From NCBI GenBank assembly GCA_026990765.1, contig JALXCV010000101.1, forward strand, positions 1 through 46,280: a stretch of DNA of 46,280 bases, in the 5' to 3' direction. Source of the DNA: Hyphomicrobiales bacterium. GTDB lineage: Bacteria > Pseudomonadota > Alphaproteobacteria > Rhizobiales > Aestuariivirgaceae. Made by a program: the position numbers and the translations under genes. Every line of letters begins with the position of its first letter. The first letter of the stretch is position 1. Shown here piece by piece: positions 7,694 through 16,465 of this stretch. Under the pieces are notes generated by a model. It did not search any database, had not been told where the DNA came from, and was given only the letters and a program-made list of their open reading frames with translations.

Positions 7694-10600
7694 CTAGAAG
7701 ATAAAATCACTGGCATCTATTCCGGCTGCGACGCCAGAAAGGGTGATGGTATCGGTAATTGATACATCGATCTGATCAAAATGCACGATTGTGTCAGCAC
7801 CCGCAAATTCAATCCGCAAATCAGCTGCAGTCAGGGATGAAGCGCTCATATCCATGATTTCGCTGCCATTGTCAAAATCGTGAATGGTATCATTGCCGAA
7901 ATTGTCATTAAAGGCAAAAGTATCATCGCCGGTCAGGCCAAACATGTGATCATTGCCCTCACCACCATTGAGTACATTTTCAACGCCATTACTACCAAGC
8001 AAGGTATCATTATGGCTTGATCCAATCAGGTTTTCGATGTTGACCAGTGTATCACCATTGGCATCACCACCAATACCGGTGCCATTCCACAGGCGGACAG
8101 TCACACTGGCAGATGAACCTGCATAAGATGCTGTATCAATACCGCTTAGTCCGTTAAGATAATCAGCTCCTGCTCCACCTTCCAGTACATTATCAATACC
8201 ATATGAGCCAATAAGGGCATCGGCATAATCAGAGCCTATGGCATTTTCGATACTGATATAGCTGTCACCATGGGCATCATTACCCGAGCCTGTGCCATTG
8301 AACAATCTGACAGTTACCGCACCAGCTGAATCAGCATAATAGGCCGTATCGCGACCTGTCCCGCCATCAAGCAGATCAGCGCCAGTTCCACCACCAAGCA
8401 GATCATTGCCCTGACCACCCAGAAGCATATCTGAGCCTGACAGTCCAAAAATGGAATCATTACCATCACCGCCATCAAGCATGTTGGCCAATGCATTGGA
8501 ACCGACAAGCACGTCAGAATGAGAAGAACCATGAAGGTTCTCAATATGGGCAAGAGTGTCACCTGCAGCATCGCCGCCAATGCCTGTACCGTTGAACAAC
8601 CTGACGGTTACACTGGCATCAGAACCGGCATAAGAAGCAGTATCTGAACCGCCAAGACCGTCAATATAGTCAGCACCTGCACCACCTTCCAGCACATTGT
8701 CCTGGCCATTGGCACCAATCAGGGCATCATCAAAACCGGAACCAACCACATTTTCCATATCGATGAGAGTATCACCATGGGCATCATTGCCAGTACCAAT
8801 GCCATTATAAAGACGCACCGACACACCACCGGCAGAAGAAGCATAATTGGCAGTATCCACACCCTGCCCACCATTCAAATAATCTGCTCCGGCTCCACCA
8901 TTAAGCAGGTCATTTCCATCACCACCATAAAGACTGTCATTGCCGGACAATCCAAACAGGTAATCATTGCCACTGGCACCCAACAGGAAATTGCCAGTTC
9001 CAAAACTGCCGATGAGAGTATCATTAAAGGAAGAACCTACCAGATTCTCAACAGATATGAGGACATCGCCCTGGGCATCACCGCCAATACCGGTGCCGTT
9101 GAACAAACGCACGGTAACAGCCGAAGATGAACCGGCATAAGAGGCAATATCCGACCCATTACCACCATTTAACTCGTCTGTACCTTCGCCACCAATCAGC
9201 GTATCAACGCCATCATTTCCCAATAAAACATCATCACCTGCGCGGCCCTCAAGCCTGTTATCAGCATCATTACCATACACCCTGTCATCATGAGCAGTTG
9301 CAATAAAGTTTTCGCTAGTAAGCACTGAACCAAGATCTACCCAGTTATTCGGGTCTGAATTCAAATCGTCCTGAAGGCTGCTTCTGAAGTTGGCTCCATG
9401 AGCGCCCATGGAAACAAAGATCGCATGCTGGTATGTTGAGGCATCGACCGTATCAACACCATCATCACCGTTTATTGCATCAAATTCTCCAGCAAAGTTG
9501 CCCTGAAAGAATATCGTGTCATCACCGGCACCGGCATGAATGATATCGGAACCCTGTTTGGCATTGATGAAATCATCACCACGTCCGGTTGTCAGCTGAT
9601 TGCTTCCCGCAGAGCCAATAACATGATCATCACCATCTCCGGTAACAGCGCTTTCAATTCCTGATAATGAAACATTAACGCCATCAATTATACCGGTCAG
9701 ACCAAACAGGTTTATTGTTGTATCGCTGCTAACTGCTGCAGTATTAATGATGTCATGTCCTGGGTCAGTATCATTTATAATTGTCGAATGGCCGAATGTT
9801 CCGGCATAGTCAGAAAACTCGTCTGTAAAGACATAAGTATTATTATTTGTTGGCCTGCCTGTATGCAATGTGACAACAAGATCCCTGACAAGAAGTTCAT
9901 CACCAGCAGCATCGTCTTTTATGGTTATTGACCAGTTACCCAGGGAACTCTCGCCCCAAAAGGCATTAGTGGTAAAACTCCATCTACCATCAAAATCATT
10001 TGCACCACCAATATCATTGATCAACATTTGAGCTGTGCCATCGGCAGAAGTGATTGAAATTTCCATATCATCAAGAAAAGTAGTCGCAAAATCAACTTCA
10101 ACGGTCACCTGTTCTATCTGACTATCATTTGCCTGAACCCACTGGTAGGTCTCGGTTCCTGATGAATTATTGGTGTTACCACCATTTACCACACCATCGA
10201 TGGTTTCATCACTGCTGATAATATGGGTTGACAAAGGTATTTCGTTGCTGGTGGTCAGAGCATTTATATTCCAGTGTTCAGCCATCCTTACCGCAGCATA
10301 TGTATCGACCAGGCCAAAGCCGTAATCACGAGAAAAATGCAACCCCCCGCCATTCCAGTTATCGGCATTGTTGAACTGCCACACATATTCTTCATTGCCA
10401 GTGGCGGCCACACCAATATCAGTACCGGTGTGGCGGGCCGAATAGGCAAGGATTTCATGTACATCACGCCAACCAAGACCTGGATTTGCTTCCAGCATCA
10501 GCGCAACCACACCCGATACCATGGAAGCTGCAACCTGAGTACCGGAAAAAATACTGGTATAGTCGCCGCCAAATGCCGAGTTTGCATTGTAAAAACCCTC

Positions 10601-11374
10601 ACTGCCAATACGGTCGGTGGTAACAATGTTTCCATTGAATAAAGGCGCACCAAAAGCTGAAACCAGAATGTTTGAACCAAAGCTTGAAGTTGAAGTTACG
10701 TGTCCTGTCGCATCAACCGCAGCAACCGAGATGGAATGAATATTGGAATTCCATGAAACTGCATTGGAATCACCATCAAAGGAGGTGGAAACCTGCCTTT
10801 TATCACCGGCGCCCATAACAACGATTGTTCCCTTGCCTGCACGGCCATATTCCAAAGCCTCATCCAGTGCCGTATTAAGATCAACCAGCTCAGGGGCCAG
10901 ATCATAATTGCCAGCAAGTCCCTGACCATTATACAGGTTAACTACATCAGCCTGATAGAGTGGTGAGCCAGTCCCGACTGAATATTCAAGCGCTTGGACT
11001 GCATCGGTTGCAAAGTCAGTAATTGTTCCGGTTGTCTCAACACGCGAACCAGATACAGTAGATCCATAAGCTACCCCGACTGTTCCTGTACCATCACGGT
11101 TGGCGCCAATTAAGCCGGCAATGGCAGTTCCGTCATTTTCACCATCAATTCCTGATGGGTCATCATCATTGTCAAAAAAGTCATGATCTCTTTTACCAAG
11201 CACAGAACTGAGTTCAGAATGATTATACTGGACTGCATCATCAATTACTGAAACATAAATCCCGGCCCCGGTGTAATCTTCCCATATCGGAACAACATTC
11301 AAATCAAACTGACCTGCTGTTGTATTGCGCAAGTACCATTGATGGGTGAATAAAGCGTCTGTTGGCAGGTTCAT
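7694..11374 (-). CDS. S8 subtilisin-like (catalytically degenerate) - P-domain - RTX protein
   Basis: The 1226-residue product starts at the 11374 ATG with GGGAG 6 nt upstream. Residues ~6-370 follow the furin/kexin-like S8 fold (LFTHQWYLRN, IWEDYTG, VALMLEANPGLGWRDVHEIL). Residues ~375-510 match a P/Homo B proprotein-convertase domain (VTVEVDF...LDDMEISITS...GNWSITIKD). Residues ~570-1226 are RTX repeats with five VRLFNGTG-type modules and a tail ending D-A-S-D-F-I-F. The catalytic Asp is kept (D45 in VSVIDD). The HGT motif is DGT (D81), the oxyanion Asn position reads GAGD (D191), and the GTS serine motif is GTQ (Q280). Proteolysis by the standard mechanism is therefore not expected. There is no signal peptide; T1SS export is inferred. 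A binding or scaffold role is possible. Confidence 0.88.
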   Translation of the reverse strand: MNLPTDALFTHQWYLRNTTAGQFDLNVVPIWEDYTGAGIYVSVIDDAVQYNHSELSSVLGKRDHDFFDNDDDPSGIDGENDGTAIAGLIGANRDGTGTVGVAYGSTVSGSRVETTGTITDFATDAVQALEYSVGTGSPLYQADVVNLYNGQGLAGNYDLAPELVDLNTALDEALEYGRAGKGTIVVMGAGDKRQVSTSFDGDSNAVSWNSNIHSISVAAVDATGHVTSTSSFGSNILVSAFGAPLFNGNIVTTDRIGSEGFYNANSAFGGDYTSIFSGTQVAASMVSGVVALMLEANPGLGWRDVHEILAYSARHTGTDIGVAATGNEEYVWQFNNADNWNGGGLHFSRDYGFGLVDTYAAVRMAEHWNINALTTSNEIPLSTHIISSDETIDGVVNGGNTNNSSGTETYQWVQANDSQIEQVTVEVDFATTFLDDMEISITSADGTAQMLINDIGGANDFDGRWSFTTNAFWGESSLGNWSITIKDDAAGDELLVRDLVVTLHTGRPTNNNTYVFTDEFSDYAGTFGHSTIINDTDPGHDIINTAAVSSDTTINLFGLTGIIDGVNVSLSGIESAVTGDGDDHVIGSAGSNQLTTGRGDDFINAKQGSDIIHAGAGDDTIFFQGNFAGEFDAINGDDGVDTVDASTYQHAIFVSMGAHGANFRSSLQDDLNSDPNNWVDLGSVLTSENFIATAHDDRVYGNDADNRLEGRAGDDVLLGNDGVDTLIGGEGTDELNGGNGSDIASYAGSSSAVTVRLFNGTGIGGDAQGDVLISVENLVGSSFNDTLIGSFGTGNFLLGASGNDYLFGLSGNDSLYGGDGNDLLNGGAGADYLNGGQGVDTANYASSAGGVSVRLYNGIGTGNDAHGDTLIDMENVVGSGFDDALIGANGQDNVLEGGAGADYIDGLGGSDTASYAGSDASVTVRLFNGTGIGGDAAGDTLAHIENLHGSSHSDVLVGSNALANMLDGGDGNDSIFGLSGSDMLLGGQGNDLLGGGTGADLLDGGTGRDTAYYADSAGAVTVRLFNGTGSGNDAHGDSYISIENAIGSDYADALIGSYGIDNVLEGGAGADYLNGLSGIDTASYAGSSASVTVRLWNGTGIGGDANGDTLVNIENLIGSSHNDTLLGSNGVENVLNGGEGNDHMFGLTGDDTFAFNDNFGNDTIHDFDNGSEIMDMSASSLTAADLRIEFAGADTIVHFDQIDVSITDTITLSGVAAGIDASDFIF

Positions 11375-11553
11375 ATCTGTCTCCCGGAATTTATCAAGAA
11401 TCGTTTCGTTATCAGTATTTTTCTTCCGACCTTTTCAAAAGAATGATGGAACATACATTTGACAACATGAACGTGACGTGAACCGGTGTAACGTAAAGTT
11501 TTTTCGCTTATATCAGTATTAACAACTACTTAACAAAGTCATAACGCCACAAA

Positions 11554-11578
11554 GAGCACATGGATAAACCACATGCTC
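11554..11578 (-). terminator. Imperfect stem-loop between RTX genes
   Basis: GAGCA..TGG and CCA..TGCTC pair around a five-base loop with two internal mismatches, ~50 nt beyond the stop of the gene ending at 11628. No T-run follows. It may be a weak terminator or an mRNA 3' end structure. Confidence 0.3.
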
Positions 11579-11627
11579 GTGACTGCAAGGATGCGCATCA
11601 CCTGAAGATGAAAGGAAAAACTACTAA

Positions 11628-14600
11628 TCAGAAAATAAAGTCGGCTGAATCAATGCCCGAAATGATGCCTGACAAGGTTATGGTATCTGATATGGCGGCA
11701 TTGACCTGGTCAAAATGAACGATGGTATCACTACCCACCACCTCAATCCGCAAATCAGCTGCAGTCAGTGATGAACCGCTCATATCCATAAACTCGCTGC
11801 CATTATTAAAGTCGTGAATGGTATCGTTGCCGAAATTGTCATTAAAGGCAAAACTATCATCGCCGGTCAGACCAAACATGTGATCATTGCCCTCACCGCC
11901 ATTTATGACGTTGTCCGTGACATAGCTTCCAATCAGGGTATCTGCCTGAGCTGAGCCAATCAGATTCTGGAAATTGACCAGGGTATCACCATTGGCATCA
12001 CCGCCAATACCGGTACCATTCCACAATTTGGCAGTCACCCCGGTTGCTGAACCTGCATAGGATGCGGTGTTATTGCCGGTAAGGCCATCCAGATAATCAG
12101 CTCCTGGTCCACCTTCAAGAACATTGTCAACCCCGTATGAACCTATCAGTGAATCGACAAAGGCTGAACCAACAAGATTTTCTATACCATTCAATACGTC
12201 ACCATGGGCCTGACTACCAACGCCGGTACCATTGTACAAACGCACGGTGACATTTCCAGCAGATGATGCATAGGTTGCTGTATCAATACCAATGCCGCCA
12301 TTCAACGAATCGGCACCGTCTCCACCATCAAGCAGATCATCCCCCCACCCACCATAAAGAGCATCACCGCCGCTAAGGCCAAACAAATAGTCATTTCCAA
12401 GCCCCCCGGAGATGAAATTGGCACTGTTATAAGTACCTATCAGGGTGTCATTATGCGTCGAGCCAATTATATTTTGCATATTGACCAGAGTATCTCCTTC
12501 AGCATCACCGCCTGTACCGGTTCCATTGTACAGTCTGACAGTTACAGCGGCAGTCGAACCCATATAGGAAACAGCATTACTGCCGCTTAACCCGTTAATA
12601 TAATCATTTCCACCACCGCCTTCGATTGTGTTGTTTTGGGAGTAAGCACCAATCAGGGCATCTGGATTGGCAGAACCAATGATATTTGCAAAGTTTACCA
12701 GCATATCGCCTTCTGCATCACCGCCTGCACCGGTTCCATTCCACAATCGTACAGTAACACTGGCTTGAGAGCCGGAGTAGGAAACAGTATTGTTACCTGT
12801 CAGTCCATTCAGATAATCAGACCCGCCACCACCTTCCAGGGTGTTATCTTGTGAATATGCACCAATGAGAGAGTCATTGTTGGAAGAACCGATTATGTTC
12901 TCGATATTGGTTAGAACATCACCTTGAGCATCACCACCGACACCGGTACCATTGAACAGGCGAACAGTTACCGGTGCGGCAGATTCGGTATAGGATGTTG
13001 TGTCATTCCCTGAACCACCGTCAAGATTATCCGGACCGGCACGACCTTCAAGCAAGTCTGAACCAAGACCGCCGACAATATTGTCATCTCCGGCAGTTCC
13101 ACCAACATGCTCATCAACAATCTGCTCAACCGCTCCAATATCCACGCTGCTACCAACAATCCTTGCACCACCGCGTGCATCCAGTGGCAGATCTTCATCA
13201 GTATCACCATCATCATCCACATCAGCACCATCTGAAGGAACACTAATATTTGAACCGGGATCTATCAGTGCTGAAGCATCAAGCGGTGAACGGGTAAGAA
13301 TTGTTCCGCCATTATCAAGCAGTTCACCCAGATGCGGATTGCCGGCATTATTGAGATTATTACTGCCCGTTGTTATGGCTGTATTGGTGCCGAAAAAACT
13401 GTTGCTGGCATAATTAACTGGTCCGGAAACATCATAGGCAGCATTAGACGAACCCGAAGTGTTTTCTGCAATTACAGAACTTAAGATGGTAACACTACCT
13501 GGTGAATAATTAGCGTTTGTTATTCCGCCACCCAGAGTAGTAATAACACCATCTGCGTCGGTTTTGTTTTGGGTTATTGTACTGTTTCGAACATATAAAG
13601 TAGTATGGTTGCCACTGATCCTAATACCACCACCCAAACCATTGGCAATATTATCATGAAGCGTTGTATTGGTCAGTGTAAGTGTTTGTCCAATTGATCC
13701 TCCATCAACAGCAATTGCACCACCGTCATTAACTGCTAAGTTAGAGTGAAAAACGCTATTGGTAATATAGGATAGTCCATAACCAGATATATTGATAGCC
13801 CCCCCACTGCTTGTTACCGCGCGGTTGCCGGAAAAGCTGCTATCAACAATATTCAGCCTGTGGAAGTCATGTGCATAAATTGCACCGCCTCCATTAATAG
13901 TTTTAGTGCCATCAACCAGATTGAGGCTGAACAAATTCACAGATGTTAACGACCCACTCATTTCAAATATCCGACTGGTATTGTTGCCCGATACTGTTAT
14001 ATCGGCAATATCATCGCCGTTCGTATCACCATCGATTGTCAGACTGTGGGTTATGTCAATATCCGAACCGGACAGGAAAATTGTCTGGCCGGAAAATATC
14101 GGTGCAAAACTTATATGCCCACCTGCCAGTGACAGGCTTACAGCTTCACGCAATGACAGATTTCCCGGACTGTAATCACCATCATCAACATCGCTGATAT
14201 TGTCAACAACAAGATCTGCTGTTGATTCAACAGCACCTATATCCAGACCAGACTGACTTCTGGTCATACCATTTGCATCAAGTGGAAGTTTTTCTGCAAA
14301 ATTGCCATCATCATCAACATCGGCAGAATCAACCGGCAAAAGGCTTTCGTTACCAGCATTTATTAGCGGACTGGCTGAAGTTATAGCCCTGGTATGGATA
14401 GTACCACCATTATCAGCAAGCACTGCCAAACCTGGATCACCGGCGTTGTTCAAATTGTCAGAACCACTGGCAATATTTTCACTGCTACCAAAGAAACTGT
14501 TATTTGCAACATCTACCGTACCCAAAATATCATCACCGATCAGACTGCTTCCCGAAGTATTATCAGCGATTACCGAGTTGGTTATATTGAGACTGGCAGA

Positions 14601-16364
14601 TGCGCCGCTTATACCACCACCACTGGTTGCAGAACTTCCACTGGCGCCAGCCATATTATCGGTTATTGTACTGCTATAAACATTCAAAGTGTCAGAAGCG
14701 CTGTTCAAATGGATGGCTCCACCCAGATTGTCAGCACTATTTCCATCAATTGTCGTATTGGCAAGGCTTAAAGTCTGGCCAAGACCCGTTATTATGGCAC
14801 CACCATCATCACCGGCACTGTTAGATGTAAACAGAGTATTCACAAGACTGGTAGTGCCGGTACCTCTTGCATATAAAGCACCACCCGAACCGGTTGATAC
14901 ATTATTAGAAAAAGTTGTGTCTGTAATGGAAAGCGAATTGTGAGAAGATGCAAAAATAGCACCGCCAAAACCAGAATGTCCCTGGGTCAAATTAAGACTT
15001 AGCAAATCAACATCGGTTGTTGAGCCGCTAATATTGAAAATACGGCTTAGACTGTCACCCGAAATGGTTATATCGGCAACATCGTCACCATTAGTGTCGC
15101 CATCAATAGTAACGTCCCGGTACAGCTCAATATTTGCGCCGGCAAGGTGAATGGTCTGTCCGCCAAGTGCAGACGAAAAGAATATGGTTCCTCCATCGGC
15201 AACAATATTTACAGCTTCACGCAGGGACAGATTGCCCGCACTGTAATCCCCGTCGACCACATCGCTTAAATTGTCAACCGTAACAGATGAATTGGATTCC
15301 ACAGCACCTATGTCGAGTATCCCGTTTACTCTGTTTAATCCATTAGCATCTATAGGTAACGATTCTGCTGCATTGCCATCACCATCCAGGTCAAAATCAT
15401 CAGCTGGCAACAAGCCGCCATTACCAGCGCCAAGAAGCGCACTGCCAGTCTCGATTGCTCGTGTATTAACCGGGCCACCATTATCAGCCAGCGAAGCAAG
15501 GCCTGGATCTCCGGCATTATTAAGGTTGTTTGCACCAGATAATATGGATACGCTGGTGCCAAAAAAACTGTTGTTGGCCTCATCAACATCCCCGCGAATA
15601 TCATTGGGGGTCAGGGCGGTGGTTGTTGTATTGCCAGCTATAACTGAATTGTTGATATTGACTGTTGATCCACTACCAAAGAATATTCCTCCGCCGTTAT
15701 GAATATTGCTGTTGAGGAATGTATTGTCGGCATTACCGGTTATGGTACTATTGCTGATATTGATGTTTGAAAGAACGGAATTAATTCCACCACCCCAATA
15801 GCCAGCCTCATTATCATGAATGGTTGTATTTATTATATTCAGCGTATGACCATTATTGGCAAAAACAGCACCACCAGTGTGAAGTGCATAATTGTTTGCC
15901 AATAAGGAATTTACGATATTGGTTGTACCACCTTGATCAAGTATTAAAGCCCCACCATCAGCAGTGGCAGAGTTGTTTAAAAGGCTTGAGTTTACAATAT
16001 TAAGATTACTGTTATTAGTGACTTCTATTGCTCCACCGGATACATCATTACCATTTATCAAATTCAGGCTTAACAAATCAACATCAGCGGATGATCCTGA
16101 AATATAGAAAATCTTGTAACTATTATCACCTGAAATGGTAATATCCGCCTTGTTATCACCATCAATATCGCCATCAATCACCACGTCGCGATATAAGCTA
16201 AACCCACCTCCGGTAATTGTTATTGTGCCGCCAGAGATACTTGGCGCAAACTCAATCCTGTCACCAGATGCTGCGTTGTTTATTGCCTCTTGAAGTGAAT
16301 AATTCCCTGCTGAAATATCACCATCATTCTCATCAATCAGAGAATCTACAATAATAGTTGCCAT
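11628..16364 (-). CDS. Triplicated CSLREA/parallel beta-helix - RTX exoprotein
   Basis: The product has 1578 residues starting MATIIVDSLIDENDG. The ATG at 16364 is favoured over 16370 because GGGAGGG lies 6 nt before it and the paralogue also begins MATIIVD. Three blocks (~1-355, ~356-713, ~714-1076) each start with a CSLREA-type motif (YSLQEA, LSLREA, LSLREA). Each continues with Asn/Ser/Gly-rich right-handed beta-helix turns (NNSFFG, DNGG) and ends with LDANG...DIGAVE, as in 'choice-of-anchor Q' proteins. Residues ~1085-1578 are RTX with five VRL.NGTG modules and a tail ending D-S-A-D-F-I-F. Beta-helix stacks are common in adhesins and polysaccharide-active proteins; no catalytic residues are recognised. 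There is no signal peptide. An FNR-type box overlaps its likely promoter. Confidence 0.85.
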   Translation of the reverse strand: MATIIVDSLIDENDGDISAGNYSLQEAINNAASGDRIEFAPSISGGTITITGGGFSLYRDVVIDGDIDGDNKADITISGDNSYKIFYISGSSADVDLLSLNLINGNDVSGGAIEVTNNSNLNIVNSSLLNNSATADGGALILDQGGTTNIVNSLLANNYALHTGGAVFANNGHTLNIINTTIHDNEAGYWGGGINSVLSNINISNSTITGNADNTFLNSNIHNGGGIFFGSGSTVNINNSVIAGNTTTTALTPNDIRGDVDEANNSFFGTSVSILSGANNLNNAGDPGLASLADNGGPVNTRAIETGSALLGAGNGGLLPADDFDLDGDGNAAESLPIDANGLNRVNGILDIGAVESNSSVTVDNLSDVVDGDYSAGNLSLREAVNIVADGGTIFFSSALGGQTIHLAGANIELYRDVTIDGDTNGDDVADITISGDSLSRIFNISGSTTDVDLLSLNLTQGHSGFGGAIFASSHNSLSITDTTFSNNVSTGSGGALYARGTGTTSLVNTLFTSNSAGDDGGAIITGLGQTLSLANTTIDGNSADNLGGAIHLNSASDTLNVYSSTITDNMAGASGSSATSGGGISGASASLNITNSVIADNTSGSSLIGDDILGTVDVANNSFFGSSENIASGSDNLNNAGDPGLAVLADNGGTIHTRAITSASPLINAGNESLLPVDSADVDDDGNFAEKLPLDANGMTRSQSGLDIGAVESTADLVVDNISDVDDGDYSPGNLSLREAVSLSLAGGHISFAPIFSGQTIFLSGSDIDITHSLTIDGDTNGDDIADITVSGNNTSRIFEMSGSLTSVNLFSLNLVDGTKTINGGGAIYAHDFHRLNIVDSSFSGNRAVTSSGGAINISGYGLSYITNSVFHSNLAVNDGGAIAVDGGSIGQTLTLTNTTLHDNIANGLGGGIRISGNHTTLYVRNSTITQNKTDADGVITTLGGGITNANYSPGSVTILSSVIAENTSGSSNAAYDVSGPVNYASNSFFGTNTAITTGSNNLNNAGNPHLGELLDNGGTILTRSPLDASALIDPGSNISVPSDGADVDDDGDTDEDLPLDARGGARIVGSSVDIGAVEQIVDEHVGGTAGDDNIVGGLGSDLLEGRAGPDNLDGGSGNDTTSYTESAAPVTVRLFNGTGVGGDAQGDVLTNIENIIGSSNNDSLIGAYSQDNTLEGGGGSDYLNGLTGNNTVSYSGSQASVTVRLWNGTGAGGDAEGDMLVNFANIIGSANPDALIGAYSQNNTIEGGGGNDYINGLSGSNAVSYMGSTAAVTVRLYNGTGTGGDAEGDTLVNMQNIIGSTHNDTLIGTYNSANFISGGLGNDYLFGLSGGDALYGGWGDDLLDGGDGADSLNGGIGIDTATYASSAGNVTVRLYNGTGVGSQAHGDVLNGIENLVGSAFVDSLIGSYGVDNVLEGGPGADYLDGLTGNNTASYAGSATGVTAKLWNGTGIGGDANGDTLVNFQNLIGSAQADTLIGSYVTDNVINGGEGNDHMFGLTGDDSFAFNDNFGNDTIHDFNNGSEFMDMSGSSLTAADLRIEVVGSDTIVHFDQVNAAISDTITLSGIISGIDSADFIF
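12010..12065 (-). repeat. 56-bp segment identical to 16836-16891 of the paralogous gene
   Basis: This piece of the last repeat module (A-K-L-W-N-G-T-G part) is base-for-base the same as 16836-16891 in the next gene. The identity sits in a ~145-bp stretch with only about eight differences. It points to recent duplication or gene conversion between the two genes. Confidence 0.8.
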
Positions 16365-16396
16365 GATCATCCCTCCCAGAACATTCCTGTGCCATT

Positions 16397-16410
16397 TTGA
16401 TATAGATCAA
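16397..16410. promoter_or_regulatory. FNR/FixK-type box upstream of the RTX gene at 11628-16364
   Basis: TTGATATAGATCAA is a perfect match to the TTGAT-N4-ATCAA consensus of CRP/FNR-family oxygen or nitric-oxide regulators (FnrL, FixK, Anr). Its near edge is 33 bp upstream of the ATG at 16364, and it contains the likely -10 hexamer, which would fit repression. The sister gene has the same arrangement. Confidence 0.65.
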
Positions 16411-16427
16411 ATCGAACGTGGCGTCAA
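16399..16427 (-). promoter_or_regulatory. Predicted sigma70-type promoter of the RTX gene at 11628-16364
   Basis: On the minus strand TTGACG (16427-16422) and TATATC (16404-16399) are separated by 17 bp. The -10 lies inside the FNR-type palindrome. A start ~7 nt downstream would leave a short leader carrying the GGGAGGG ribosome site. Confidence 0.5.
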
Positions 16428-16465
16428 GAAATACTTACGCAAGGGTATGAATCGTTTGAAACTAC

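Noticed and set aside
2900-9200. Regular repeats that might suggest a CRISPR array
   Set aside because: The periodic sequence is in frame, codes for glycine/aspartate-rich RTX modules of 60-100 residues and has no constant repeat/unique spacer structure.
7480-16390. A repeated ATGGAACAT-like sequence upstream of several RTX genes
   Set aside because: Copies are short, differ in sequence and lie at inconsistent distances from the start codons (about 15 to 110 bp), so a shared site is not supported.
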